From Condylostoma magnum (Eukaryota > Ciliophora > Heterotrichea > Heterotrichida > Condylostomatidae), in contig CAKKTI010000127.1 of NCBI GenBank assembly GCA_920105805.1, positions 1 to 49,534 of the forward strand: 49,534 nucleotides of DNA. Reading direction: 5' to 3'. A program made the translations under genes and the position numbers. The notes under the pieces are model-generated. The model saw only the letters and a list, made by a program, of their open reading frames with translations, was not told where the DNA came from and ran no database searches. Positions 25,843-38,303 of the stretch are shown piece by piece; position 1 is the stretch's first letter, and each line of letters starts with the position of its first letter.

Positions 25843-27408
25843 TTAAATATCTAAGTTAGAGTTTAATCTAGGAATTGATAATTATCTAAATCTTCTAGAC
25901 TATACTGTTGATTGGTGCAAAGGATCAGATAAACCAATGACTGATCTAGAGGAAAAACTCCCAAAGTCCTGTAATCGATTTTAACTCAAGTTCTTTATTA
26001 TTCTATTATTCAAATCCTCCAATTCATTTCTAGAAATTCTTTAAAACTTCTTCCTTTTAATTGGAGGATGAGATATTATATGAGATTAAAGCTCTAGTGC
26101 ATTTTTTAGCTACTTTTGTATTTATTTGATTGTTTTTCAGAGTTATTTCACATCGGTTTAGTAACTAACTTGATCTATTAGCTAAAATATATCGGATTTA
26201 TTAGATTTTTCATTAACTGCTTCAGTTAATTAGTTTATTTGGTATTTTATCAGCTCAAAGTCTCTTTTTTCGCGTTTTTGGCCATTAGGAGACAAAGTGT
26301 AATCATTAACATCTTTCATTACTAATTTTAACTTGTGTTATTATTCATCTAAGCTTTTTTTTAATGTGTCAATATTATTTTTCATAGTTTTTACCTTCTA
26401 TTAGAAATCTTGATTTAATACATATTCTTACAATTTTTGATTTAATAGCATAATGTCTGCTTTTGAGGATTTAGTAAGTATTATTTCATCTAATCTTTCA
26501 ACCCCATTACTTAAATTTTCCAATTCACTTGTTTAGTCCTTAAAAATACTTTCAAATTTTTAAATTCTTTGTATTACATGTTACTGTAGATTTTCAAAGC
26601 TTTCCGTATTAATTTTTCTAGCAATTTATCTGTTACACTCGGCAATTGGATTATTTCAAGGTTAATTATTAAATTTTACTTATAATTAATCCAAGCCTTT
26701 TGCGTTTGCATTCACTAACCTATCAATACCCTATATAGATTATTCAAGCTTACTACTCATACTTTTAATCTACTTTTATATACTTTGATCTAAACTTATA
26801 ACATTGCTTAATTTAGCAACTTTCCTATTATCTAATTCCTGATTTAGGTCTCTGATTTTAAGATACTCCTCCAACTAATTATCTATTCTTTACACAAATT
26901 CTTTAATTTGATTCAACTCCTCAGCTCTTGCAGATAAATTAGCAATTTATTACAACTAATCAACCTATTTCTAATTCGCCTTTTATTTAACATCCAATTT
27001 TAACTTATCAAGCCTAGAAGAGTTAGCCTTAGAGTTTAATCTTGAAAAAATTTGTTATATATTCTCTTTTTGACTACTTAATTGATTAAAAGTATCATTA
27101 TTACTGGATAAAATACTATTAAAGTACTTTTCACTATCTTTTCTAACTCCATTTAACTCTTACGTCAAATCATCGAATTATTGCTTCATTAGCTAAAACT
27201 CCTCTTCAATAATTCTTTATTATTCACTATTCCCAGCCATAAGCCTAACAAAGTCCTCTAAAACTTCAGCTTTTATCTCAGATTTGAATATCTTTAAAAC
27301 ATTACTAACTTCTGACTTATTAGTTCCTTTTATCTCCTCAAACCTTTTAAAGCCTTAAAGCATAGGTATAAACTCTTATATTTGATTAACTAATAATTCG
27401 TTTTCCAT
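25843..27408 (-). CDS. Long coiled-coil protein of unknown function
   Basis: A protein of up to 521 residues (MENELLVNQIQEFIPMLQGF). After a short N-terminal globular part it is a nearly continuous coiled coil (residues 90-430, rich in Leu, Gln, Asn, Lys and Ile), then a basic Ser/Arg-rich tail. No family is recognised; such proteins are common in ciliate cortex and basal bodies. The frame is unbroken. The end at TAA 25843-25845 lies one base before the ALG13 ATG. Earlier in-frame TAA and TAG codons in the tail, read here as Gln, could instead be the stop. It starts 39 nt after the ankyrin gene ends. Confidence 0.6.
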
Positions 27409-27447
27409 ATAATATTTTTCTAATTTAATTACTATTTAACTCTAAAA

Positions 27448-27909
27448 TCACCATAAGTACCTTGCAACCTTTTTAATAGGAACTCTTTGACCTAATTTTC
27501 CTCTATGATAAGCAATAATGAGTCCTCTTATCTTGTTTCAATGATAAGGAAACATTACAAATCCTTTAGCATTCGGGGGAGCCAGTGTATATAGATCTTG
27601 GTAATTTTTAGCATCTCTATCCTCATAGTCAAATAGTCTTGCATAGGCCTGCATAATGACTACTAAAGTTTCTTTATGCCCGTACTTAGCAGCAGTACAG
27701 TATAAGTCTTTCAGTGTTATTTCTGATGAAGGGAAATTCAGAGTTTTTAGTATTTGTGCATGTCCATGAAGTGCGGCAAAACTCAAAGGAGTGAAATCGC
27801 CTACTTTTTGGTCTTTAAGGTGAGGATGCAGTCTTACTAATTCTTTAACAGTATCATTGTCTCCTTATTCGATTGCCACGTAAAATTAATCTGTAAGTTC
27901 TTATTACAT
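27448..27909 (-). CDS. Ankyrin-repeat protein
   Basis: A 153-residue protein with two to three ankyrin repeats (residues 5-100: FYVAIEQGDNDTVKELVRLHP, then FTPLSFAALHGHAQIL, then LYCTAAKYGHKETLVVIM). A short C-terminal extension ends KVARYLW-TGA. It should be a small protein-interaction module; the partner is unknown. The start is 19 nt from the start of the divergent coiled-coil gene at 27929. Confidence 0.75.
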
Positions 27910-27928
27910 TATATAAATGAAAACTAAC

Positions 27929-28933
27929 ATGTAAAAATTTAGGCATAGAAGGATAAAATCTGATTTGATGTAATTGCCTACTTGTCTTAAAGGACAAGAA
28001 GTTCATGATAAGAATATCAGAGACTCAAAGATTAGACTAAGGGGCTAAAATTTGGTTAATTAAAAATAACTTAATAGAATCTATCAATCAAAATCCTATA
28101 ATCAGTTTCATAAAAATAAAAGCTTTGCTAAGTCTTAAACCAATATGTCAAATTATAAAGAAAGTCAGGATAATCTTTGAATTAAAGTAAAGTAAATTCA
28201 ACTATGATTCCAGTAATAGCTGGAGAATCTTTAAAAGGAAAAAAAATCTACTATAAGACAGTAGTTGAAAATTATATTATAAACACTTAAAAAAATACAA
28301 TTATATGCATCGCCCTTGTCTTAATTGATGAGTTAGATCATAATTATTTTAAAGCCTCTTTTATAGTAAAAAGAGTAGAGTAATCACTCACAGGTTTTAC
28401 AGAAAATGGAGAAATAGGATAAGTTAAATCAGAGCTTACTTTCAAGAGTCAAATAACTCTCAGAATAAAACATTTAATTAGAGAAAAAACATAAAGCTTA
28501 TAAGGACAGGCATAAAAATCTAACATTGTTCCACAAAAACAACAATTTAACCCAAGAAGTAAACTAAGAAAATTTGATTAACGAGCTAGTAGTAAAATCA
28601 AGTCTAATTTCAGATTTGAAAATGCAGATTTAAGTACTACGGGATAAATGCACAAATTTAATAAAGGTTCTATCAGGCTTAAGATCCTAGGGAATTAATA
28701 TAAAAAAGGTGTACAGCTCCTACAATGAAGAAGGATACAACCAACTAATGCGATAATTAACATACTTTGACATTCCATCAAAACAACTGATAACAGACAA
28801 TGAAAGCTTATCATCTGACGACTCTACTAAGCCTAAAACTCGTAAAGTACAACAAAGGCCAAGCATAGTTCCCAACCTCAACTTATCAAACATCCATGGC
28901 TTATCCTATGATTTCCAAAACGAATACAAATAA
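27929..28933 (+). CDS. Coiled-coil protein of unknown function
   Basis: A 334-residue protein (MQKFRHRRIKSDLMQ). A basic N-terminus precedes a coiled coil between about residues 140 and 260 (SRVKQLSEQNIQLEKKHKAY, LISDLKMQIQVLRDKC). The C-terminus is Ser/Asp and Asn-rich. Two in-frame TGA codons near residues 87-98 are read as Trp (DNLW, QLWFQ). The frame is continuous from the ATG 19 nt beyond the ankyrin gene start. The stop is TAA, 41 nt before the facing T-protein stop. Function is unknown. Confidence 0.62.
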
Positions 28934-28974
28934 AAACAAAATAACAAAAACTGGCGGGATTAATAACTTAATAA

Positions 28975-30150
28975 CTACTTAACGTAATTAGTAGGCACAA
29001 AGGGCATTTTTGCAACTACCAATGGTGCTTTTTTTCCTCTTAAGTCTGCTTGCAGCTTCCTTCCTATTTTATGGTTTCCGAAGTCAACATACCCCATTGC
29101 AACTGGTTTCTTCAGTATAGGACTCTGACTTCCGCTAGTAACAGTTCCTACTTAAACTCCGTCCTTCTCAACCACAGTGCCTTATCTTGCAGAAGCCCCA
29201 GGCTGTCCTACAAACCCGACTCTTTTTCTAGTGATTCCGTTCTATAATTAGTCTAGAACAACAGTGTCACCTAGGAATCCGCCCTGAGTTTTCTTTTTCT
29301 TGGAAATTGTCCAGTTCAAAGCTGCTTCTATTGGGGATGTTGTCTCGTCTATATCGTTTCCATATAGACATAGTCCAGCTTCTAGTCTTAGACTGTCCCT
29401 GGCTCCCAGCCCTGCTGGGAGCACTGTTTTGTTTGAGGAAGTCACAAGTAGATCAGCTAGAGCTTGTGCTTAGTCATTTGGAACAGATATCTCAAAGCCA
29501 TCCTCACCTGTGTAGCCGCAACGAGTAACGGTTACTTGAGTGTTGTTCAATGAGTTCACTGTTGTATGTAAACCTTGCATGAACTTAAGGTTGCTTAGTT
29601 ATACTTAGGGAATCAACTGTTAAAGACATTATGCAGCCTTTGGACCTTGAACTGCTATCAAAGCCTGCTCTGTTAGATGAACTAATTATACATCTTTCCC
29701 TTATTATTTAAACTCATCTAAGTAGGTATTGATATGTGCAATATCAGTATCCTTGCACGCTCCATTTACCACCATACTTAAGAAATCTGGATATTTAGTA
29801 ATAACTGTATCATCCTTAATACCTCCAGTTTCCATCATCAGTAAGCTTAGAAAAGCATTGTTATCTTCTAGTCCGTGTAAATCTCCTACAATGAGCCTGT
29901 CAATAAACTCCAGTCTGTCCCTTCCGCGTATTTCTAGTTACCCCATATGACTTACATCAAACAACGAAGCATTTTCTCTACAGTGCAAATGTTCCTTTAA
30001 AAGTCCTCCTGATACCTGCTTGAACTCAACTGACATCTCATAACCAGCAAATGGAACCATTTTACCTCCCATTTGTTAAGAACACCAATCGAATAGAGCT
30101 GTTTTCTGTATAAAAGTTACTTTTAAGCCAGAGAAACTTCGGAAAGACAT
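28975..30150 (-). CDS. AMT: Glycine cleavage system T-protein (aminomethyltransferase)
   Basis: A 391-residue protein (the human enzyme is 403). Motifs run in order: [10 protein letters not shown] near the N-terminus, DVSHMGQLEIRGRD, the folate-site region [34 protein letters not shown], and the C-terminal barrel [12 protein letters not shown] ending [11 protein letters not shown]. It transfers the methylene group of glycine to tetrahydrofolate in mitochondria. The N-terminus ([13 protein letters not shown]) could serve as a short targeting sequence. Family members end within a few residues of FVPTNY, and here TAG follows. Reading on would give more than 60 codons antisense to the facing gene before any TGA. 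So TAG is a stop. Confidence 0.95.
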
Positions 30151-30218
30151 TTTATTATAGTGTCCACTATATTATGTTTGTTTAAAGAAAGGATAAAAGA
30201 ACTGCGTAGTTATAAGAG

Positions 30219-31331
30219 ATGATGTTTATCAAAAGAGTGCATTCAATGGAAAGTTATAGCAGGGATAGGAAGAGAATTGGTATTAGGAAAATTAGGATTT
30301 ATGGGTAATTGGAAGAATGCAAAAGGAACTAATTGGTTTTTAATGCTAGATCGTTGATATAAGAGGGTAAATAAGGGAGGAATAAGAATATAATGCATGC
30401 TGAAATGCTTAGGAATTAAAGTTAGTAGAAATATCAGAACGCTGCTGTATCAATACAAAGAAATTTTAGAAGTTAGAAGAAATCTTATAGGATTATACGA
30501 AATTAAGTTAAGTTTAATCAATTAGAGAGTCAGATTAGACTAAAGGAGTTAGTTTAATAGTCTAATTATTGTAATAAGAATGTTGGACATAGATTGAAAT
30601 AAGCAGCTGTAATTATATAGAAGTTTTATAGAGGGAATTAAATTAGAAAATAGTACTGTGAGGAAAGATAGCATTTAATGTACTATAAAAGATAATTTAG
30701 TTAACCAACTCTAGTTGTTTAAACATTCGCAAGGTAAATATTGGCTAAAGATATGATTCAAGGTTAGAGATACTGGCAGAAGTGTATTTATCAGGGAAAT
30801 AAAATAAAAGAGTTATTAGCTGCAATAAGAATAGGGAAATTTTGTAGAAGAAGCTATAAAATCCTAAAATAAGAGTAACGTTTAAAACAAGAGTAGGAAA
30901 GAAGGCTAAGAAAAGGTAATATAAGAAGACTGAGAAGAAGGAAGATAAAAGTAGAAAAGAATCATAATAATATGATGTATTAGATGCAAGAAGATAAATT
31001 AAAGGAAATTCTACGAAATTAAATTAGCTTAAATGTGAATGGTTTAACTACAAATCTTGTTGCTATGCTATTAAGCATTATTCAAAGCAGAAAGAAATAG
31101 AATGAAACTTAAATGAATTTAACTTATAATTACTTATCCCCTACAACTTCGTAATTATAAAGGAATTCACAAACTAAAACTATTAGAAATGTTTCTCCAG
31201 TAAAGGATTCTATGAATCTTTAGTCCAATACAAGTTTTACAGAAATATCATACATTGAGTCTTCTCTATCAATTGATAAATCTTCTGATATTTAGTAGCC
31301 CATCTCTGAGATTGAAAGAATACAAGATTGA
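30219..31331 (+). CDS. IQ-motif (calmodulin-binding) protein
   Basis: A 370-residue, very basic protein. Four IQ-like motifs are visible: AAVSIQRNFRSQKKSYR near residue 75, AAVIIQKFYRGNQIRKQY near 130, PTLVVQTFARQILAKD near 163 and IRIGKFCRRSYKI near 203. They are followed by an Arg/Lys-rich helix and a Ser/Asn-rich tail. It is probably a calmodulin- or centrin-binding cytoskeletal protein. It is divergent from the T-protein gene (68 nt between starts). The stop is TGA at 31329-31331. Confidence 0.75.
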
Positions 31332-31429
31332 AGTAGATTTAATTAAGTTTATATAACATATGCTGCTTACCATTGTAATACATTCAATTAGTGATTATAT
31401 CAAATCTCTAATAATATTTGATTAATAAA

Positions 31430-31882
31430 ATGTCAAGAAGAAGACCCCGTAAAGCATCAGCATCGGCTAAATTCATGCGTGACATATAAAATCAAATAGG
31501 CGTCAATCTAAATATAGCATAGGAATCTAACTCTTTATTTCCTCCGCTTAAAAACCCTTAGTTTGCCAAACCATTAGACAAGAATTAAAAGGAATAAATC
31601 ATATACAGTAACATCCTACTAAAGCAATCATTAGAGTCTGATTTTTACTTACTATTTCGGAATGATCCATATCATCATTTCGCATTGGAGGAGAGCTCAG
31701 ATTATCGATATTAGTTTGTAAACTCCTTAGTTCAAAAGCACCCTAATTAGTTTCCAAGTGAACTTTAATCTGTTGAAGTTATTCTTTTTAGAAATAACCA
31801 AATTCCTAAAAGAAATAAGGTGCCAAAATTGATAAATGAAGATATTAAAGCAAGTGAAGAGTCATTAAGTGAATCTAACTAA
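31430..31882 (+). CDS. RNA polymerase III subunit RPC7-like protein
   Basis: A 150-residue protein with a basic N-terminus (MSRRRPRKASASAKFMRD). LFPPLKNPQFAKPLD is followed by YSNILLKQSLESDFYLLF and an acidic C-terminus (SEESLSESN). This order of an LFPPL motif, a helical segment with Ser-x-FYL, and an acidic tail resembles Rpc31/POLR3G, which bridges the Pol III heterotrimer. The resemblance is short and judged by eye, so the assignment is tentative. The stop is TAA-TAA. Confidence 0.5.
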
Positions 31883-32146
31883 TAAATATTGTTTCTTCAT
31901 ATATATAGTTCTCTGTTCTATAACATAAATCATATAAGAAATAAAGCATTTAATAAGCTTTCTGATTGTGAAAATTTTGTTTATGCTCTTTATCATAGCT
32001 TTAAAATAAAAACGTAAATTCACACGTTATTTAATGGTAAATATTTATTCTAACAATTCAAGTTTAAAATTAATTACTGCATACAAAAATAATGCTTGCT
32101 TTACTATAGTATTAACTTATTACTTTCATTATATAAATAAAAAAGT

Positions 32147-32443
32147 ATGGGATGTAAAATTTGTAGCTGCAATGCTTAATTAATGTCATCATTTAGTGAA
32201 GATTAGTAAGAGCCAATTGATGAATAATAAGTTGAAGGAACGAATTAAGAAAATTTGATTCCTCAAATCAATTCAATAAAACTTGTCAAAAATATTCAGA
32301 TGAGACTGAAATATTCAAAGTAGCTAGATCTACCAAGGATATAAGAGGCAATGTCCCCTGATGAGTAAACCCCTCAAATTAATGAAACAAGCATATCAAC
32401 CCACTATTCTTTTAAATTGAAGAAAAAATTGAATAAAAGTTAG
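32147..32443 (+). CDS. Small acylation-signal protein, end uncertain
   Basis: An open frame beginning MGCKICSCNAQ, where Gly2 and nearby Cys would allow N-myristoylation and palmitoylation. A Gln/Glu/Ser-rich segment and a basic stretch follow. I put the stop at TAG-TAA (32441-32446); a TGA at 32543-32545 is possible and would add an IQ-like hydrophobic piece. No family is recognised. It may be a membrane-tethered signalling or cytoskeletal protein. Confidence 0.4.
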
Positions 32444-33552
32444 TAAAAATCTTAGATTATAGTTCAATCATTTCAAAACTTTATTCAAATACTTATTAGT
32501 AACGTTATTTTGTATATATATAACTCTTGGCAACAATTTATTTGAAGTTATGATTCTTGGGGATCTAAGGGAAGTGCTTTAATTTTATCAGTTTTCTAAA
32601 TTATTTTTTTTTTTACTTATTTGTTCAGCTAGCAAAATTTTCAGTGACTAGTTTATATTTTTTACTAATATATTTTGGGAAGACAAATCTAAAATTAGGA
32701 ATTAACTTAAAATAAATATTTATAGTATTTTAAATTCCTATAACAAATTACCTTATAATGCTACATGAATTTGAAATCTAATATACTTAAATAATGGATC
32801 CAATAAAATTTATATTAAGAATGAAATGGAAGGACTTAGTAAGTTTCATTTACAGGTTCATAACGTCAAATTTCACTTTAATAAGCTATAAGCTTAATTG
32901 TATAGAAAAATATTCATTTAAAGATTAGTATTATATCATAAAGCTGTAATAGATGGAATAGAATCCTTTTTCAGCCTTCTATTATATAATACTCTAAGAT
33001 TTACTCATGTAAACCATACTAGTACTAATGAAATAGTCATTGGTTTTATATACTTCTTAGCAAGTATATATCATCTTTTGCACGCTATTTTATTATATTA
33101 CTCTTATGCACATTTTTAATAAAGCTTTCAATGCCAAATCAATTCGGTCAGTCCTTTACACATTAATTAAGCAAATAAATTGTTTTATGGATAAACATAA
33201 TTCAACTCTCATTAGTAAAAGTAAATCTCTAAAAGATTATATTATAAATAATCAAGTATATATAGCTTAATCAAAGGGATCTATTAAAATGAAAAATATT
33301 TAGCTAAATCTTGTAATCTGAGCATAATGTTGATACTTAATTACTCATTATTTAAATATACTGCTGTATCCGATTTACTCATGATTATTCTAATATTATT
33401 TTAATGCATGTTTTTGTTCTAAATTTCTTTTAATCTTTGTAGTAATTAGCAAAATTGATAAGTTAATTGTATATTATACAATTCTAGAAATTTATATCAA
33501 TTCAACCTCCATTTTATATATAATAATATTTATAACATATAAAATGAATGGC
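32444..33552. other. AT-rich region without recognisable genes
   Basis: About 1.1 kb, strongly AT-rich, with only low-complexity translations in all frames. No RNA gene, terminal repeat or transposon signature is seen. Confidence 0.55.
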
Positions 33553-34325
33553 TATTCCTTAAAGATAACTTAATATTCTAAACATCTGTCATTATCCAAA
33601 AACTGGGGCACTATTTCATTAGCTACCATTACCTTTGTCTCTCCATCACTTGATTAATTATAGGACTCTCAGAGATTCCAAACTCTGTTTATGCTTTAGT
33701 ATCTGCATTATCTCAACCATAACCTTGAATATCTCCCTCTGATTTAATGAGCTATTTGCCTTCCTAAAATGCTTGAAGAATTTCATCTTTTATATACTTT
33801 TCATCATAGCTTTGCCCATCTAAAATTGGAATAATTTGCCTATCATATTGTTTTATGAATAATATACTATAATTGTAGCCCTATTAGCTTATCTAGCTTC
33901 CTCTATGCAGCAATCTGTAAAGAGAATTATTCGTATTCAGGATAGTATATAGGTATAAGTATAGTATATAATGCTGGATAATATCTTAGGGCTAATACTA
34001 ACCAATTTTACTTTTAATCAATCGACTTGCATCATCATAAAATTATAATGATTGAATTCCAATTATACTGTCTGAATTTTAGTTTATATGTCCAGTTTTT
34101 ATTGCATTTCCTGTTTTAGTATTCGCATGAGGCAATAGCTGATGATAAGGCTAACTTAATGATGCGCTAATACCTAATTAATGCTTATAACCAAGAATAG
34201 TTATCATGAAAAAGGGCCCATTTCAAAGATTATCCCAATTTTACCTATTAGAAAATCATCTTCTTAAGGACTCTGAGTATATCAAAGAGTTACTATACAT
34301 ATGCCTGTTTTTAAAAGTAACTGCA
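33553..34325 (-). pseudogene. Decayed S1-protease paralog (third copy)
   Basis: Read on the minus strand, this stretch aligns at the DNA level with the protease genes at 2 and 45306. Runs shared almost exactly include the regions before and after the catalytic Ser (TTAAATCAGAGGGAGATATT and GGATAATGACAG) and the ends of the His region. The TAAHC motif has become SSAIASC, so the catalytic His is gone. The segment around the catalytic Asp is broken up and no single frame survives. The Ser motif GMSGGP has become GISESP. It lacks the first 15-20 codons and about the last quarter. This is a dead host gene copy in inverted orientation to the two intact ones. Confidence 0.8.
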
Positions 34326-34663
34326 AAATTTCCTCATTTCACGATACTATTTCTGAGGATAATTGAAGTTTTACTAATTATTCTTATAAACCACTATATT
34401 TTTACTTTCAGAAATAACCCTAAGTATATAATTACTCTCCAGTATTTAATCTACTATATCTAATAAGAGTTGTAATTATTAGTGATTTAAATTTATATAT
34501 GTTTTCATCTAGTAATTACATTATCTTAGTATTGTTTAATTATTAGAATACACTTATTGTCCTTTATTTATAACATGTAAGTCTTTATAATTATATATAG
34601 TAAATCTTAGCCTACTCATAGCAAAACTTATAATTATTCCTACTAAAACAATAATCCTAAAAA
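34326..34663. other. AT-rich intergenic stretch
   Basis: About 340 nt between the decayed protease and the AIR9-like gene. A hydrophobic plus-strand frame that begins at 34206 and runs through here is antisense to the pseudogene at first and then low-complexity, so I do not call it a gene. Confidence 0.5.
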
Positions 34664-36268
34664 ATGTCATAGTAATACAAGCCTTAATTTTAAATCAAAG
34701 GCAATCATACATTTAAACTTACATTAGATGTACAAACAGATGACGGGTACAACGTTACAGCTCTTATCGCCAATGCTTTCGACTTATATAAACTAAATCT
34801 CCCAATTAAATGTGTATGAAGTAAAATTCAAGGCGAAAAAGTAACAATAATAGAAGGTATAAGCAATGTATATTAACCCACTACAGACGACATTGGGGCC
34901 TACATTTAAGTTGAAGTTATGCTAATTGAAGAAACAAACAAATACAAAGGATAAGCCGAAGGTATATTTGGGCCTATCACATTAGACAGATAACTTAGAA
35001 AAAACTTAGATTACATCATGAGCAACTAATAAAGTAAGTTTGCTGTTAGTTTAATAGAGGAAAACTAGAGTAGAACATAAGGAACATTAGGACTAAGTCA
35101 CAAATAATTAAAATTAGAGTTCTAAGAGTAATCATTTACTTATCCTATCATGATAGATTACCCAAAACTTATCACACATTAACTTGACTGGAAAAGACTA
35201 AGAGTTATTGGAAGCGAATCTAGAAGAATTGAATTAGTATGCATTTCACGATAATCCAGAGATTTGATTATTCTGGTACTTAAATGCATGCAATTGTGGG
35301 AATATATAGAAGAGTAAGATTGATTATAGGAAAATGATATCAATAAGCTGATATTACTAGAAAGAACTATTAGAGAAGTGAATGATCTAAGCTAGATTAA
35401 CAGTAATTTGTAAAAGGATAAAAGGAAGCTTAAAAGAGAAATGTAGTAATTAGAGAAAGAGATGCATAATACTATTGAAATGTACTAAAATCTATTGAAT
35501 CAGAACTAAGCGGCTTAAAACTCATCTATGATTGAAGATTGTATAAAGCAAAAAGAATAGATAAAGTAAGAAATTATCAATTTATAAGGTAAGTTGAGCT
35601 AAAGTAATTAATAATAAGAGGAAATCGATTAAAAACTAATCAATGTACAGAACACTCTTAAGAGTATAGGAGGAGACGAATAAGAAGAAATAATGTAACT
35701 ACAGCAAACATTGGAAAACAAATAAAACTTACTTCAAAGCATAAGTAAGCAAAATAGAGATTCAAGGTTAGCTGTAAAAAGACTTAAATAATCACTAGTT
35801 GAAATAAAGGGCAAAATATAAAGCTAAACCAACAAGAATGATTAAATTGTAAAGGAAAATTCAGATCTAGCAGACTAGAATGAATACGATAGTTTGATTG
35901 AGGATAATGAAACGTTATAAGGCTAAAAAGCATTCATGTAGAAGAAGATTGAAAGTGTTAAGTAAAACATATAGGAACTCAAGGAGTAAATTTAAGAATA
36001 AAAGAATTAACACGAATTACAGGAAGAAAGGGAATAAATGACTATACAATCCTTGATTAATGAAATATAAAGACAAAGAGACTCTGCTTAATACAGATTA
36101 GATGAAGGAGTTACTTAAGAAATTGACGAAATAAGAGCTTAAAAGCAGAAATTCCAGTTGTAATGCTAGGAGATTGAATAAGAAATTGAAAGAATCCAGA
36201 AAGTAGGATAGTTGTAAATAATAACAGAATTTAATAAATTAATAATGCCTAATAAAAGATTGTATTAA
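34664..36268 (+). CDS. AIR9-like protein: Ig-like domain plus long coiled coil
   Basis: A protein of about 534 residues. Residues 1-110 resemble an A9/Ig-like domain as in the microtubule-associated AIR9 family (CVWSKIQGEKV, then TTDDIGAYIQVEVMLIEETNKYKG). A PH-like segment typical of the AIR9 C-terminus follows to about residue 205 (WKRLRVIGSESRRIELVCIS, RDLIILVLKC). From about 215 to the end it is coiled coil. The combination suggests a microtubule or cytoskeleton linker. In-frame TGA gives the Trp of CVWSK. The end is TAA 36266-36268 or TGA 36290-36292; both lie just before the facing channel gene stop. Confidence 0.65.
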
Positions 36269-36299
36269 CAGTGGAATTACTTCTTTTTTTGATTATGTT

Positions 36300-38303
36300 T
36301 TACTTAGGCATAATTCTCTAAATTTAAGCAAATGACTCTAAATCTTATTTCAGATTAGAAATTGTTGATGTTAAGCTTTTTATTTGCTAATTTATACCAA
36401 AACTACTTTTTGTGAAATTATTAATTGGTGAGTTATCCTCCAATCCTCATTCATTATCTTACAAAGCATTATTTTTATTATACTCACGATTCTAATTCTC
36501 CTTTTTTGATAGTTCAACTCTTTATAATATCTCAATAAGTTTTCCAATGGCAATATCATTACAAATCTTCCGCTTTTCAGAAAGTTCTACAATTTCATTA
36601 AATATAAAAGGAAAGCGCTGTTTTATTAAAGGGAAAATATTTCTATTCATAGCATAAAACTCACTTTATGTATCAGTTCCACAAGAGAAATATCTAGTAA
36701 CCATTTCAATAATCTCAATTTCCCCGAAGTATGATCCCTATACAATCTGCTTAAACACAATTTGATGCCTGCTATAAAGGTAATTAACTCTTCCTCTCGC
36801 AATAAAAAAGGCTTTATCAGCATAATCGTTCTTTATATACAGCTGCTAGTCAGCTTATTTCGACATATAAGACAATTTTGGTAGAATATAGTTGATAAAT
36901 GATTTTCCCTTATGAGCAAAAAACTGTATATTCTTAGCCGCCTCTGCATACATCCCCATTAATACTAGATATCTTACATTCTTCGGTAGATCCTTAATCA
37001 ATTCACCTTTACTCTATTCATCAAATTTTTAGTCTTTAGATGACCTTTTTGTATCTAATTTTACCTGATGAACTAATTCAGCCTATAATTAGGTTTCTTA
37101 AGCAAATTTATCAATAAGCTGTAATTTCGTATTGAGTAAAGCCGAGTTTTAATCAAGAGACGAGAGAACTGAAGTTAGCGTTCCAATTACAAAAGAATAG
37201 AATCCTATGCCAAAAATCATTCAAATGATGCAGATTACCATCTCTGTACTAGTATAAGCGTATATATCTCCAAAGCCAACAGTTGTTAGAATGGTAAAAG
37301 CTCAATACAGACTTGCTAGATACAGTGATCCTTTGTCCTCATCCTAAAAGTTATGTCTAACTACTCATGTGTCATACGAGAACTGATCAATTTTAGCCAG
37401 AAAAAATCACATACAGGCTGTGAAGTGGGCTAGTATAATAACTAAGAACATAGCACTTGCTAACCTTGTAATTCCGTTGTATGTCCTTATAACCTTTGTA
37501 ATTCTCTGCATACTCTCAGAATTAGTCATAAACTTAAGCAATTTAAGTATTTTTGAAGCTCTAAACATTCTCGTAAGCCTTGCAAGCCTTAAAAAGCGTA
37601 CAAAAACATTAGATCTTGAGCCAGGGGATTGAGGTGTGACTAGATTAAAAGGAAAGACTGCTAAAATATCGATAAATAACATTCCCTTGGCATATTAAGC
37701 AAATATTACTTTCCTATTAGTTATAATTTTGTTGTTGTTTTAATACACTGCTGTGTTTAAAGTAATAAAAATATCAAAAGTGAATAATAGGTCAATCGAT
37801 AATTCTAAAAAGAATAATGAATCTCCAATTACAATGTCCTCAAATGCAATAACCCAAGGCATACCTATGAAGACATAGATTAATAGAATCAATATAACAA
37901 TACTTCAGTATGAAGTAAATTTACATTCAGGGTGAAATAAACATCCTAGCTTAGGGGGAGGCTCCTTTATTTTTATTCGTTCCTCTTTTTATTTAACTTG
38001 CAGTATAGTTTAAAGATTTTATTTGTACTAATTGTGTGCGTCAAATAGTTAGGAAGTTGTACCATAGGTCTGAATTTCATCGATTATCTTTTTTCATAAT
38101 AAAACTCCTCTAATTTTATTAAAAGCAACTTAAAATAATCTCAGGGATCTTTTATGTTTTATTGGAACTGAAAGAATGTACGTTAGGCGAGAATGTGTTA
38201 TTTCAGTACTGTGAATCGGTATTTCTGGTATTATTGGAACTATTGTAGTTTTCGTAGCCCTTTTTCTCCTCTGGATTTAATTAGACCTAATAATTGTACT
38301 CAT
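36300..38303 (-). CDS. Voltage-gated K+ channel with C-terminal cyclic-nucleotide-binding domain
   Basis: A 667-residue protein of the EAG/HCN-like superfamily. S1 is near residue 130 (IVILILLIYVFIGMPWVIA). The S4 voltage sensor has regularly spaced Arg (FVRFLRLARLTRMFRASKIL, near 228). S5 is followed by a pore with selectivity filter TTVGFGD (near 338), giving K+ selectivity. After S6 and a C-linker comes a divergent cNMP-binding domain (DKAFFIARGRVNYL, SYFGEIEIIE), whose phosphate-binding loop is poorly conserved, so ligand binding is doubtful. In-frame TGA gives Trp at several positions (CMWFFLAK, DTWVVR, IIWMIFG). The stop is TAA after RIMPK. The frame is unbroken over 2 kb. Confidence 0.92.

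Noticed and set aside
28205-28680. A plus-strand gene starting MIPVIAGESLKG
   Set aside because: Another frame, continuous from 27929 to 28933, gives a coherent coiled coil through the same interval.
34206-34463. An 85-residue hydrophobic plus-strand frame
   Set aside because: Its first half is antisense to the decayed protease and the rest is low-complexity AT-rich sequence.
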